A DNA stretch of 41,587 bases from Longimicrobium sp. (lineage in GTDB: Bacteria > Gemmatimonadota > Gemmatimonadetes > Longimicrobiales > Longimicrobiaceae), in the NCBI GenBank assembly GCA_036377595.1, contig DASUYB010000208.1, positions 1-41,587 of the forward strand, written 5' to 3'. Below, one piece after another: positions 27,921 to 36,883 of this stretch (within the stretch, counting starts at the first letter, position 1; every line of letters starts with the position of its first letter). The translations under genes were made by a program, and so were the position numbers. The notes under the pieces were generated by a model. It was given only the letters and a program-made list of their open reading frames with translations. It ran no database searches and was not told the origin of the DNA.

Positions 27921-28139
27921 TCAGTCGAGCCCCGCCTCCTTCATCTTGTCGCGCAGCGACTTGGGCCGCATGTCCGTCCAGACCTCCTCGATCCAGGCCA
28001 GGACCTCGGGCTTCAGGCCGTGCTTGCCGGCGTCGCGCCACCCCAGCGGCAGCTCGCGGTCGGCGGGCCAGATGGAGTACTGCTCCTCGTCGTTCACCAC
28101 CGCCATGTAGATGGTGGTATCTTCGCGTTCGTCGCTCAT
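27921..28139 (-). CDS. MbtH-like protein
   Basis: A 72-aa MbtH-like protein, the small partner that binds and activates or stabilises NRPS adenylation domains. The signature is nearly complete: [28 protein letters not shown], then the conserved Trp in [15 protein letters not shown] short non-conserved N-terminus (MSDEREDTT) and a C-terminal extension ([13 protein letters not shown]) flank it. It lies between the exporter (53 bases upstream) and the dehydrogenase; a GC-rich hairpin-prone stretch (about 27885-27912) separates it from the latter. It indicates that at least one A domain of the NRPS is MbtH-dependent. Confidence 0.95.
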   Translation of the reverse strand: MSDEREDTTIYMAVVNDEEQYSIWPADRELPLGWRDAGKHGLKPEVLAWIEEVWTDMRPKSLRDKMKEAGLD

Positions 28140-28192
28140 CTCGTGCGCTCTCAGGGTAGATGGGTTGGGTTGGACTGCGATGGAGCCGCGGG

Positions 28193-29614
28193 TCACCCCG
28201 CGACGGCCAGCTCCGCGCCGGCCTCGTCGGGCGCGGCGGCGGGGTGCGGCGGCGACTGCGGATGCGGCGCGTCGGCGACGTCGCGCTCGACGTGGCGGAT
28301 CCGGGGAACGAGCCAGGCGATGGTCGCGGTCAGCATCACCAGCGCGCCGAGGACCACGAACATCAGCGCCACGCCGCGCCCCTTCCCCACGCCGACCAGC
28401 GTGCCCGCGGTGCCGGCCAGCGCGCCGCCGGGGGCCATCAGCGGCTCGAAGACGCGCTCGGCCAGCGGGCCGGCGATCAGCACGGCCAGCGGGATCATCG
28501 ACATGAACGCCATCCGCCGCACCGCCATCACCCGCCCCATCAGCGCGTGCGGGGTCTTGCTCATCCAGATGGCCGAGCTGCTGGTCGCCAGCAGCGGCGA
28601 GGCGAACGCCCAGGCGAACATCGTCGCGGCGACCCAGGGGATCGACGTCCTCACCCCCGTGGCGGCGATGCAGGCGCCGACGATGAACACCGCGCCCAGC
28701 ACCCCGGCGATGCGGTGCCTGGGCCCGCCCCACGCGCCCACGACGATGCCGCCGGCCACCGCGCCCACGCCCACCGCCGCCTGGACGGTGGCCAGCGCCA
28801 CGGGCGAGCCGAAGCTCAGGATCATCGGCGCCAGCAGGGGATTGACGAACCCCGTCCAGAAGTTGACGAGCGCGACGAAGGCGAGCAACCCCAGCAGCCC
28901 CGGCCGCTCGCGCACGAAGCGCCACCCCACCGCCGCCTCGGCGCCGAAGCGGCGCGCGGCGGCCAGCCAGGCGGGACCGTCGTCTTCCGTCGACGCGACC
29001 TCCACGCGGGCGGGGCGGGGGATGGCCACCAGCGCCAGTCCCGCGATGGCGGCCAGGTAGGTGACGCCGTCGACCACCATGATCCCGCCGAGGCCGATCG
29101 TGACCAGGAGCGCGCCGGCGACCACCGGCGCCACGATCATGCTCACCGGCCCCAGCAGCTGCATCAGCCCCACCGCGCGTCCGTACTGGTGGCGCGGAAC
29201 GATGGAGGCCATGGCGGCGGTGAAGGCGGGCTCCTGGAACGAGGAGATGAACGAGGCGAGGGCCGAGGTGACGAAGAGATACCACACCTCGAAGTGGCCG
29301 GCCAGCACCAGCGCGGCGGTGGCCAGCGTCAGCAGCGCCGACCCCGTGTCGGCGGCGATGAGGACGCGGCGGCGGTCCCAGCGGTCCACCAGTGTTCCCG
29401 CCACGGGCGAGAGGAGGAGCGAGGGGAACATCCACGCGAAGATCAGCAGCCCGAACTGCTCGGCCGAGCCGGTCTTCTGGTACACGGCCACGGCCACGGC
29501 GAACGAGGTCAGCCCCGAGCCCAGCGCCGACACGAGCTGCCCCGCCCAGATCAGGAGGAAGGGGCGCAGCTCGCGCACGGACTGGCGGAAGGATTCCCCT
29601 CGCGCTGGCTTCAT
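28193..29614 (-). CDS. MFS exporter, EntS-like (MFS_3)
   Basis: A 473-aa major facilitator protein with about 12 membrane segments. The first ([28 protein letters not shown]) and the loop [15 protein letters not shown], the A-motif region between helices 2 and 3, are typical of the enterobactin-exporter-like MFS_3 group. The C-terminal 40 residues are a cytoplasmic tail rich in Pro/His/Ala. Placed between NRPS and mbtH, it is the probable exporter of the peptide product. ATG at 29614 is preferred to the longer reading from 29725, whose extra residues are not membrane-like. Confidence 0.9.
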   Translation of the reverse strand: MKPARGESFRQSVRELRPFLLIWAGQLVSALGSGLTSFAVAVAVYQKTGSAEQFGLLIFAWMFPSLLLSPVAGTLVDRWDRRRVLIAADTGSALLTLATAALVLAGHFEVWYLFVTSALASFISSFQEPAFTAAMASIVPRHQYGRAVGLMQLLGPVSMIVAPVVAGALLVTIGLGGIMVVDGVTYLAAIAGLALVAIPRPARVEVASTEDDGPAWLAAARRFGAEAAVGWRFVRERPGLLGLLAFVALVNFWTGFVNPLLAPMILSFGSPVALATVQAAVGVGAVAGGIVVGAWGGPRHRIAGVLGAVFIVGACIAATGVRTSIPWVAATMFAWAFASPLLATSSSAIWMSKTPHALMGRVMAVRRMAFMSMIPLAVLIAGPLAERVFEPLMAPGGALAGTAGTLVGVGKGRGVALMFVVLGALVMLTATIAWLVPRIRHVERDVADAPHPQSPPHPAAAPDEAGAELAVAG

Positions 29615-29931
29615 CGGCTCCAGAAAGTCACGGAGCCCGTCCTGACCGGTGGGTTCAGGGCGGGCCTGCAACCGCTTCGAGATCATCGGGTTGGCGCATC
29701 CGCGCGGCGCGGAGCGCACGATCACGCCTCCGACTTGGCCGCGGCCGGGGGGCGCAGGGCCGCCAATCTAACACCTTTGCCGCGCGTTTTGAATCACCCC
29801 CGTACGGATTCGCCAATCCGGCACAGCGTGCACGCGCGGCGTCGTCGTCGCATGCGCATCGGCCGCCGCGGCGGGAAACGCGGAGCGGGCGCCGGGAGGG
29901 TGGCGCCCGCTCCGTTTTCGCCAGCGGCGGA
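29615..29931. promoter_or_regulatory. Gap between NRPS and exporter with terminator/attenuator
   Basis: This 317-bp space holds a 13-bp perfect stem just after the NRPS stop (29881-29914) and a less GC-rich stretch at 29770-29830 that could be a promoter for the exporter and downstream genes. No gene was seen. The cluster may thus be two transcription units. Confidence 0.4.
29881..29914 (-). terminator. Hairpin terminator after the NRPS gene
   Basis: CGGAGCGGGCGCC (29881-29893) pairs perfectly with GGCGCCCGCTCCG (29902-29914). On the minus strand GCGTTTCCC follows; on the plus strand GTTTTCG follows. It lies 17 bases past the NRPS stop and is probably partial or bidirectional. Confidence 0.6.
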
Positions 29932-32900
29932 TCAGTCGCCGCCGGCGCGCTCGGCCAGCAGCCGCTCGGCCTCCTCCTCGCTCAGGCTCTCGAGCCAGGC
30001 CAGCAGCTCGTCGTCGGGCCCGGCGGCGGCGCGGCGCTCGTCCACCAGCGCCGCGATCCCCCGCACCGTGGGGTGGTCGAAGATGACGCCGACGGGGAGC
30101 TCCACCCCCAGCCGCGCGCCGACGCGGGTGAGGATGCGCGTGGCGCGGAGCGAATGGCCGCCCAGGTCGAAGAAGTCGTCGGTGGCGCCCACGCGCTCCA
30201 GCCCCAGCACCTCGCGCCAGATCTCCGCCACCGCCTCTTCGGTCGCCGTCGCGGGCGGCGCGAAGGCGGCCTCGGGGTGCGCGGCGCCGGCGTCGGGCGC
30301 GGGGAGGGCGCGGCGGTCGACCTTGCCGCTGGGGGTCTTCGGCAGCGCGTCGAGCACGGTGAAGGTCGCGGGGATCATCCACGCCGGGAGGCGGCCGGCT
30401 AGGTGCTCGCGCAGCTCGGCCAGAGAGACCGTCCGCCAGTGCGCGGGCGCCACGTACGCGGCCAGCTGGCGCTCGCCGCCGTCCTGGCGCGCGACGACGG
30501 CGGCCTCGCCCACGGACGGGTGCTCGTGCAGCACCGACTCGATCTCCCCCGGCTCCACCCGGAAGCCGCGGATCTTCACCTGGTCGTCGGCGCGGCCCAG
30601 GAACTCGAGTGCGAAAGTGCGAGAGTGCGAAGGTGCGAAAGTGGTTTCGTCGCGAGGTGAGTCGCTTTCGCACTCTCGCACTTTCGCACTCTCGCACTCC
30701 TTCCACCTCGTCCGATCCCCCGTCCGGTACATCCGCGCGCCGGGCGTGGGGGAGAACGGGTCGGGGAGGAAGCGCTCGGCGGTGAGCGCCGGACGGCCCA
30801 GGTAGCCGCGCGAAAGCCCTTCGCCGCCCGCGTACAGCTCGCCGGGGATGCCGGCGGGGATGGGGCGGAGCGCCTGGTCCAGCACGTACGCCGTGGTGTT
30901 GGCGACGGGGCGGCCGATGGGAACGCCCGTGGCGCCGGGGGGGACGGCGCGCACCTCGTGCCAGCTGGTGTAGGTCGTGTTCTCGCTGGGTCCGTAGATG
31001 TTGACCAGCCGCACGGAGGGGCACGCCTCCACCACGCGGCGGAAGGCGGCGGGGTCGGCCGCCTCGCCGCCGGCCAGCAGGTGGCGCAGCGGCGCAAAGG
31101 TCTCGGGCGCCTCGTGCGCCACCTGGTGGAAGAGCGCGCTGGTCAGGAACATCGCGTCGATCCGCCGCTCGCGGATCACCGCGGCCAGACGGTGCGGCGA
31201 GAGGACGTCGTCGCGGTCGACGACGACCAGCGTGCCGCCGTTGGCCAGGGGCGCCCACACCTCCCAGGTGGCCGCGTCGAACGACGGCGCGGCGGTGTGG
31301 CCGATGCGGTCGCCCGGCCGCGGCTGCAGGTAGTCGGCCCCGCGCACCAGCCGCACGAACGCGCGGTGCGTGAGCATGCTCCCCTTGGGCGCGCCGGTGG
31401 AGCCGGAGGTGTAGACGACGTAGGCGACGGCGTCCGAGCCGAGGTCCGGCGCAACTGGTTCGCCCGCGGGCGCATCATCGAGGCGCGCGAGGGAGAGGAC
31501 GGGGCCGTTCCACCCCTCCAGCGAGGCGGGGACGCGGTCGCGCACCACCAGCGCGGCCGCGCCGGAGTCCGCGAGCATGTAGCTCAGGCGCTCCGCCGGA
31601 TACGCGGGATCGAGGGGGACGTACGCGGCGCCCGCCTTGAGCGCGCCGAGCATCCCCATCGCCTCCTCGGGCGAGCGCTCCATCGCCACGGCCACGCGGC
31701 CCTCGGGGCGCACGCCCATCGCCCGCAGCGCGGCGGCGATGCGGTCTCCCGTCACGTCCAGCTCGGCGTAGGTGACGGTGCGCGCGCCGTGCTCGATCGC
31801 CGCCGCCTCGGGCCGCAGCCGCGCCTGCTCGGCGACCAGCGCGTGCAGGGTGGCCTCGCGCGGGTAGTCCGTCGCCGCGCCGGCGAGGGCCAGGACGGCG
31901 CGCTCCTCCTCCGCGGGGAGCATGCGGAGACGGGAGACGCGGGTCGATGGATCGGCGAGCGCGTCGGCCAGCACCGCCTCGAAGTGGCCGATCATCCGCG
32001 CGACGGTGGCCGCGTCGAACAGGTCCTCGGCGAACTCCCAGATCATCACCACCTCGCTCCCCGCGTGCTGGTGGGCGCGGGGGATGACGATGACGTTGAG
32101 GTCGAACTTGGCGGACTCGTTCCCCAGCCCCTCCTCGATCTCAATCTCCGCATCTCCAAGCTCGAGATCGGGATAGGGCGCGTGGTGGAAGTTGAAGGCG
32201 ACCTGGAAGACGGGGAGGTGCCCGCGCGAGCGCTCGGGGTGCACTGCGGCCACGATCTCCGCGAAGGGCACGTCCTGGTGCTGATACGTCTCCACCGCGG
32301 CGGTGCGGACGCGCTCCACCAGCTCCTCGAACGCCGGGTCGCCGGAGAGGTCGGCGCGGATGGGGATGGTGTTCACCACCATGCCGATCAGGTCCTCGCT
32401 CTCCCGCAGCCGCCGCCCCGCGACGCCCGAGCCGACGCAGAAGTCCGTCTCGCCGGTGTAGCGGTGCATCAGCGCCTCGAACGCGGCGAACAGCGTCATG
32501 AACAGCGTGACGCCGTGGCGCCGGCTGAAGGCATCGGCCGCGTCGTACACCGCGCGGGACAGGCGCACGCGGTGGCTGCTGCCGCGGAAGCTCATCTCCG
32601 CCGGGCGCGGCCGGTCCGCCGGGAGCTCGAGGACGGGGGAGACGCCGGCCAGGCGGTGCTTCCACCACTCGAGGTGCGCGCGCGCCTCGTCCGTCTCCAT
32701 CCACGCGCGCTGCCACGCCGCGAAGTCGCCGAACTGCACGGCGGGCTCGGAGAGATCGTGCTCGCGGCCGCGCGCGAAAGCGTCGTAGATGGCCTTCAGC
32801 TCGCGCAGGAACACGCCGAAGCTCCACCCGTCGTGCACCAGGTGCTGCTCGATGGCCAGGAAGACGTGCTCGTCGTCCGCCAGCCGGAACAGCGTCCAGC

Positions 32901-35043
32901 GGACGAGGGGAAGCGCCTCGAAATCGAACGGCCTGCGGAACTCCTCCCCGAGCCGCCGCTCCAGCTCCGCCCGCCGTTCATCTCCCGAAAAGGCGGTGAG
33001 ATCGACGAGCGGGAGATGGACGGTCCACGGCGCGTGCACCACCTGCGCGGGCGCGCCGTCGACGGCGGGGAAGGTGGTGCGGAAGATCTCGTGGCGGCGG
33101 ACGATCTCGCCCAGCGCGCGCTCCAGCGCTTCCCGGTCCACGGCGCCGCGGATGCGGACCGTCGCCTGGAAGTTGTAGGAGCGCATGTCCGGCTTCAGGT
33201 GGTGGAAGAACCAGACGGTCTCCTGCGGGAAGGAAAGCGGGAGCGGCCGGTCGCGCGGCGCGCGCGGGATGCGCAGCGCGGTGTCGAGCGGGGACGCGGC
33301 GTCGGCCAGCTGCCGCGCCAGCTCTTCCACGTTCGGCATGGCGAAGAGCGTCCCCAGCGGCAGCTCGATCCCCATCCGCTGGCGCACGCGCGCGACGATC
33401 TGCGTGGCCAGCAGCGAGTGGCCGCCCAGCGCGAAGAAGTCGTCGCGGACGCCGACGCGCTCCACGCCCAGCACCTCGCTCCAGATGCGGGCGAGCGCCG
33501 CCTCGTCGGGGGTGCTCGGCGCGACGTACTCCGCGCCGGCCTCGCGCTCCGGCTGCGGGGCTGGAAGCGCCAGCCGGTCGACCTTGCCGTTGGGCGTGTG
33601 CGGGAGCTCGGACAGGAAGGTGAACGCGTCCGGCACCATGTACTCGGGGACGTGCCCGCGCAGGTGCTCGCGCAGCTCCGCCGTCCCCGGCGCGGCGCCG
33701 TCGGGGACGACGTACGCGGCCAGGCGCTTCTCCCCCCGGTCCTCCCACGCGGTGACCACGGCTTCGCGCACGGCGGGGTGGGCGGCCAGCGCGGTCTCGA
33801 TCTCCCCGGGCTCCACGCGGAAGCCGCGCACCTTCACCTGGTGGTCCATCCGCCCCAGGCACTCCAGGTCGCCGTCGGGAAGGACGCGGCCGAGGTCGCC
33901 GGTGCGGTACATCCGCGCGCCGGGGGCGCCCAGCGGGTCGGGGCGGTAGCGCTCGGCCGTCATCCCCGGCGCGCCCAGGTAGCCGCGGCTGACGCCCGCG
34001 CCCGCCATCCACACCTCGCCCGTCTCGCCGTCCGGCACCGGCCGCAGCGCCGCGTCCAGCACCCGCGCCGTCGTCCCGCTCACCGCGCGGCCGACGGTCA
34101 TCGCCCGCTCACGCCCCTTCTCCACCTCCTTGCAGGTCGAGTAGGTGGTGTCCTCCGTCGGCCCGTAGAGGTTGAGCACGCGGTCCACGTGGCCCAGCGC
34201 GTACAGCCGCTGCGCCAGCTCGTTGCGCAGCGGCTCGCCGCCCAGGAGGAAGGTGCGCGCGCAGGCGGGGATGGCGCCCATGCGCAGCAGCTCGGCCGCC
34301 GCGCTGGGAACCATCGCCACGGTGTGGACGGGCTCGCCGAGCGAGGCCAGGGAGAGCGCGTTCTCCACCAGCACCAGCGTGCCGCCCCAGCACAGCGTCC
34401 CGAAGATCTCCGCGATGGAGACGTCGAAGCAGACGGAGGTGGAGGCGAGTACGGACGCGCGCTCCTCGTCCGTCACCGTCGCCCGCAGCCAGCGGAGCAC
34501 CTCGACGGTGTTGCGATGCTCGATCTGCACCCCCTTTGGCCGCCCGGTCGATCCCGAGGTGTAGATGACGTACGCCAGGTTCTCCGGCCGCACCTCCACC
34601 TCCGGCGGCGAGGACGGCCGCGCGGCGATCTCCTCCCGGTCGACGTCGACGCAGACGGCGGCGCCGCGGTACTGCGGCACCCGCTCCGCCAGCGCGCCGG
34701 TGGTGACGAGGAGGGGGACGCGCGTGTCGCCCAGCATGTACTCCACGCGCTCGGGGGGATACGCGGGGTCGAGCGGCACGTATGCCGCGCCCGCCTTCAG
34801 CACCGCGAGCAGGGCGACGACGAGGTCGGGGGTGCGGGGGAGGAAGACGCCGGCGGGGACCTCGGGGCCGGCGCCGAGCGCGCGGAGGTGGTGGGCCAGC
34901 CGGTTGGCGTGCGCGTCGAGCTCGCCGTAGGCGAGGGTCTCGCCGCGCCAGCGGAGCGCGCAGCGGCCGGGATGCGCCGCGGCCTGGGTCTCGAAGAGGG
35001 AGTGGATGCAGCCGGAGGGGAGGGCGTTCGCGTTCATGTCCAT
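29932..35043 (-). CDS. Two-module nonribosomal peptide synthetase, A-T-C-A-T
   Basis: A 1703-aa synthetase. A1 spans about 15-495 (YTSGSTGRPKG 161-171; NLYGPTEDTTYS; MYRTGD 378; hinge GRMDHQVKVRG; PNGKVDR with Lys487). PCP1 has GGHSLLA (Ser543). The condensation domain is about 600-1040, with EQHLVHDGWS near 733 holding the catalytic second His but Gln in place of the first. A2 is about 1060-1560 (YTSGSTGAPKG near 1211; NIYGPSENTTYT; PSGKVDR) and PCP2 has GGHSLRA near 1627. No thioesterase or reductase domain follows; the last 35 residues are an acidic tail. By-eye codes are DVAMLGLTYK (A1) and DAWFLGITYK (A2); substrates are not securely assignable. A2 carries a 31-residue repeat-derived insertion (1449-1479). 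ATG at 35037 is an alternative start. Confidence 0.93.
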   Translation of the reverse strand: MDMNANALPSGCIHSLFETQAAAHPGRCALRWRGETLAYGELDAHANRLAHHLRALGAGPEVPAGVFLPRTPDLVVALLAVLKAGAAYVPLDPAYPPERVEYMLGDTRVPLLVTTGALAERVPQYRGAAVCVDVDREEIAARPSSPPEVEVRPENLAYVIYTSGSTGRPKGVQIEHRNTVEVLRWLRATVTDEERASVLASTSVCFDVSIAEIFGTLCWGGTLVLVENALSLASLGEPVHTVAMVPSAAAELLRMGAIPACARTFLLGGEPLRNELAQRLYALGHVDRVLNLYGPTEDTTYSTCKEVEKGRERAMTVGRAVSGTTARVLDAALRPVPDGETGEVWMAGAGVSRGYLGAPGMTAERYRPDPLGAPGARMYRTGDLGRVLPDGDLECLGRMDHQVKVRGFRVEPGEIETALAAHPAVREAVVTAWEDRGEKRLAAYVVPDGAAPGTAELREHLRGHVPEYMVPDAFTFLSELPHTPNGKVDRLALPAPQPEREAGAEYVAPSTPDEAALARIWSEVLGVERVGVRDDFFALGGHSLLATQIVARVRQRMGIELPLGTLFAMPNVEELARQLADAASPLDTALRIPRAPRDRPLPLSFPQETVWFFHHLKPDMRSYNFQATVRIRGAVDREALERALGEIVRRHEIFRTTFPAVDGAPAQVVHAPWTVHLPLVDLTAFSGDERRAELERRLGEEFRRPFDFEALPLVRWTLFRLADDEHVFLAIEQHLVHDGWSFGVFLRELKAIYDAFARGREHDLSEPAVQFGDFAAWQRAWMETDEARAHLEWWKHRLAGVSPVLELPADRPRPAEMSFRGSSHRVRLSRAVYDAADAFSRRHGVTLFMTLFAAFEALMHRYTGETDFCVGSGVAGRRLRESEDLIGMVVNTIPIRADLSGDPAFEELVERVRTAAVETYQHQDVPFAEIVAAVHPERSRGHLPVFQVAFNFHHAPYPDLELGDAEIEIEEGLGNESAKFDLNVIVIPRAHQHAGSEVVMIWEFAEDLFDAATVARMIGHFEAVLADALADPSTRVSRLRMLPAEEERAVLALAGAATDYPREATLHALVAEQARLRPEAAAIEHGARTVTYAELDVTGDRIAAALRAMGVRPEGRVAVAMERSPEEAMGMLGALKAGAAYVPLDPAYPAERLSYMLADSGAAALVVRDRVPASLEGWNGPVLSLARLDDAPAGEPVAPDLGSDAVAYVVYTSGSTGAPKGSMLTHRAFVRLVRGADYLQPRPGDRIGHTAAPSFDAATWEVWAPLANGGTLVVVDRDDVLSPHRLAAVIRERRIDAMFLTSALFHQVAHEAPETFAPLRHLLAGGEAADPAAFRRVVEACPSVRLVNIYGPSENTTYTSWHEVRAVPPGATGVPIGRPVANTTAYVLDQALRPIPAGIPGELYAGGEGLSRGYLGRPALTAERFLPDPFSPTPGARMYRTGDRTRWKECESAKVRECESDSPRDETTFAPSHSRTFALEFLGRADDQVKIRGFRVEPGEIESVLHEHPSVGEAAVVARQDGGERQLAAYVAPAHWRTVSLAELREHLAGRLPAWMIPATFTVLDALPKTPSGKVDRRALPAPDAGAAHPEAAFAPPATATEEAVAEIWREVLGLERVGATDDFFDLGGHSLRATRILTRVGARLGVELPVGVIFDHPTVRGIAALVDERRAAAGPDDELLAWLESLSEEEAERLLAERAGGD
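30607..30699. repeat. Palindromic repeat of 8-bp GTGCGARR units, copy 2, inside the NRPS gene
   Basis: Two 35-bp arms (30607-30641 and 30665-30699) of tandem GTGCGARR units in inverse orientation, four mismatches between them, with a 23-bp centre. The element is 93 bp, exactly 31 codons, and is read through in frame as ECESAKVRECES...APSHSRTFAL. It replaces the five or so residues (LPDGx) that link MYRTGD..W to LEFLGRADDQ in ordinary A domains. Confidence 0.9.
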
Positions 35044-35077
35044 CCAGAGGTCGTCATTCCGGAGATGCCTCCGCCCC

Positions 35078-35100
35078 GCGGACGGCGCGTGGCCGTCCGC
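35078..35100 (-). promoter_or_regulatory. Hairpin in the leader between aminotransferase and NRPS genes
   Basis: GCGGACGGC (35078-35086) pairs with GCCGTCCGC (35092-35100) around five bases, within the 156-bp gap upstream of the NRPS start. There is no T-run on the minus strand beyond TTTGC on the other side, so it is a possible pause or processing site instead of a strong terminator. Confidence 0.35.
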
Positions 35101-35199
35101 AAAGGCGCGGAGAGGAGTCCTGCGGAGTGTGACCCGGAGCCGGTGGGCGGCGTGCGGATCGGGACCTGCGGGTGGGGCGTGCTGCCGTGGTGAAGGAGA

Positions 35200-36450
35200 C
35201 TAGGCCGCCGCGCGCGGACGGGAGGCGCGCGCCGCGCGGCCGAGCCGCTCGATCCCCTGCTCGATCTGCGCGACCGAGGGGAAGCTGAAGTTGAGCCGCA
35301 TCCCGCGGCTGCCGCCGCGGCCGTCGAAGCTGAAGGCGGTGCCGGGAACGTACGCCACGCCCTCGCGCTCCAGCGTGGGGAGGAGAAGGTCCGCCGTGTC
35401 GTAGCCGTCGGGAAGCTCGGCCCAGACCAGCGCGCCGTGCCGCGGCACGCTCCACCGCGTTCCCGCGGGGAAGTGCGTGGCGATGGCGCCCAGCATGGCG
35501 TCGCGGCGCTCGCGGTAGGCGTCGCGCACGCGCTCCAGGTGCGCCTCGAAGCCGCCCGCGCGCAGGTACTCGGAGACGAGGCGCTGCGCGAAGGTCGAGG
35601 TGTCGATGTCGGCGCCGTCCTTGGCGCACCCCAGCATCGGCACCAGCTCTTCGGGCACCACCGTCCAGCCGCAGCGGAAGCCGGGCGCCATCACCTTGCT
35701 GAACGAGCCCACGTAGAAGACCCAGCGGTCCTCCATCGCCCGGATCGGGGGGAGCACGTCGCCGTAGTGCAGCAGCCCGTAGGCGTCGTCCTCGATGATG
35801 GGAACGCGGTGGCGGCGCGCCAGCTCGGCCAGGCGGATGCGCTTCTCCAGGCTCACGCTCACGCCCAGCGGGTTGTGGCCGTCGGTCACGCAGTAGATGA
35901 ATGCCGGGCGCGCGCCGCCCTCCAGGTACGCCTCCACCCGGTCCACGTCCAGCCCCGTCTCCAGGTCGCTGTTCACGGCGAGGATCTGCGGCCGGTACGA
36001 CTCGACCACCTGCTGGAAGCCCATGTAGATCAGCCGCTCGCAGACCACCTGGCCCTCCGGCTCCAGGAAGAGCCGCGCGAGCAGCGCCAGCGCCTGCTGC
36101 GCGCCCGTGGTCAGGAACACCTGCTCGGGGGCGCAGCGCACGCCGCGGCGCGCCATCAGCTCCACCACCTGCTCCTTGAGCGGGGCGTAGGGCACCTTGT
36201 ACTGCAGCGCCCCCGTGTCGGCGCGCAGCACGCGGTCGGCGGCCGCCACGTAGTCGTCCACCGGGAACAGCTCCGGGGCGGGAAGCCCCAGCGCGAACGA
36301 GATCACGCCCGGCCGCGCCATGTGGCCCATCATGGCCTGGATGGTCGACGGGCGGAGGAAGCGGGTCCACTCGGCCAGCGGAAGCGCGTCGAGGGCCGTG
36401 GCCGACGCGGACACGAGCGCCGGAGCGGGTGCGGATGAAACGCGAGTCAT
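35200..36450 (-). CDS. PLP aminotransferase of the LysN/MocR-like group, first gene of the cluster
   Basis: A 416-aa fold-type I aminotransferase related to 2-aminoadipate aminotransferase LysN and the catalytic half of MocR proteins, but without a GntR DNA-binding domain. Motifs: PGVISFALGLPAPELFP (48-64), LQYKVPYAPLKEQVVELMARRG, FLTTGAQQALALLARLF, the cofactor Asp in PIIEDDAYGLLHY, GHNPLGVSVSLEKR in the NPTG position, and VGSFSKVMAPGFRCGW with the Schiff-base Lys. It probably makes or modifies an amino acid for the NRPS. AAAGGTG lies four bases before the ATG at 36450. The divergent regulator begins 433 bp away; the NRPS starts 156 bp downstream. Confidence 0.9.
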   Translation of the reverse strand: MTRVSSAPAPALVSASATALDALPLAEWTRFLRPSTIQAMMGHMARPGVISFALGLPAPELFPVDDYVAAADRVLRADTGALQYKVPYAPLKEQVVELMARRGVRCAPEQVFLTTGAQQALALLARLFLEPEGQVVCERLIYMGFQQVVESYRPQILAVNSDLETGLDVDRVEAYLEGGARPAFIYCVTDGHNPLGVSVSLEKRIRLAELARRHRVPIIEDDAYGLLHYGDVLPPIRAMEDRWVFYVGSFSKVMAPGFRCGWTVVPEELVPMLGCAKDGADIDTSTFAQRLVSEYLRAGGFEAHLERVRDAYRERRDAMLGAIATHFPAGTRWSVPRHGALVWAELPDGYDTADLLLPTLEREGVAYVPGTAFSFDGRGGSRGMRLNFSFPSVAQIEQGIERLGRAARASRPRAAA

Positions 36451-36883
36451 GTCACCTTTGTGGGGTCCGCGATCCTTCGCGGAGCAGGCGGCGGACGGGA
36501 TGCCGCGTTTCCTGAGCCTGGACCGGCCGCGGCGGGTGGACGATGGGCGTCCGTGCGGCCGGATGAACTACTGACAGAGTGGCGCGTCGGTGGCGGTCGC
36601 GAACCACCCCGCCCGACGCGCGGACCGCAAGCATAACCACGTGTACGATTCAGGGCAAGTGCAGGCCGGTAAACTGATACACAAAGAACACGACGCGTCC
36701 CAAAGCTCACGGAATCTCTCGGAAACAAATGTAACCATGCGCACGGAAGGGCCGCCGGGACCCGCACGCAGCGGCGGGAAACATCCAGATTCGCGGACGG
36801 GACGCGAGGTGCGGCGGGAGAGGCTTCCCCGCGCCGCTCCGTTCACGGGAGACTGGACTCGCGCGGCGGGAGAGATTAGTTTG
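36451..36883. promoter_or_regulatory. Divergent control region of the NRPS cluster
   Basis: 433 bp between the first biosynthetic gene and the regulator at 36884. The part from about 36625 to 36735 is markedly AT-richer than its surroundings and is where promoters for both directions would be expected, but no reliable -35/-10 pair was found. GGGAGAG at 36868-36874 precedes the regulator ATG at 36884. No gene was seen. Confidence 0.5.

Noticed and set aside
30958-35193. A 1411-codon open frame on the plus strand, opposite the NRPS gene
   Set aside because: It is a codon-bias shadow of the NRPS: Arg/Ala/His-rich low-complexity peptide, no family motif, and the minus strand carries complete A, T and C domain signatures.
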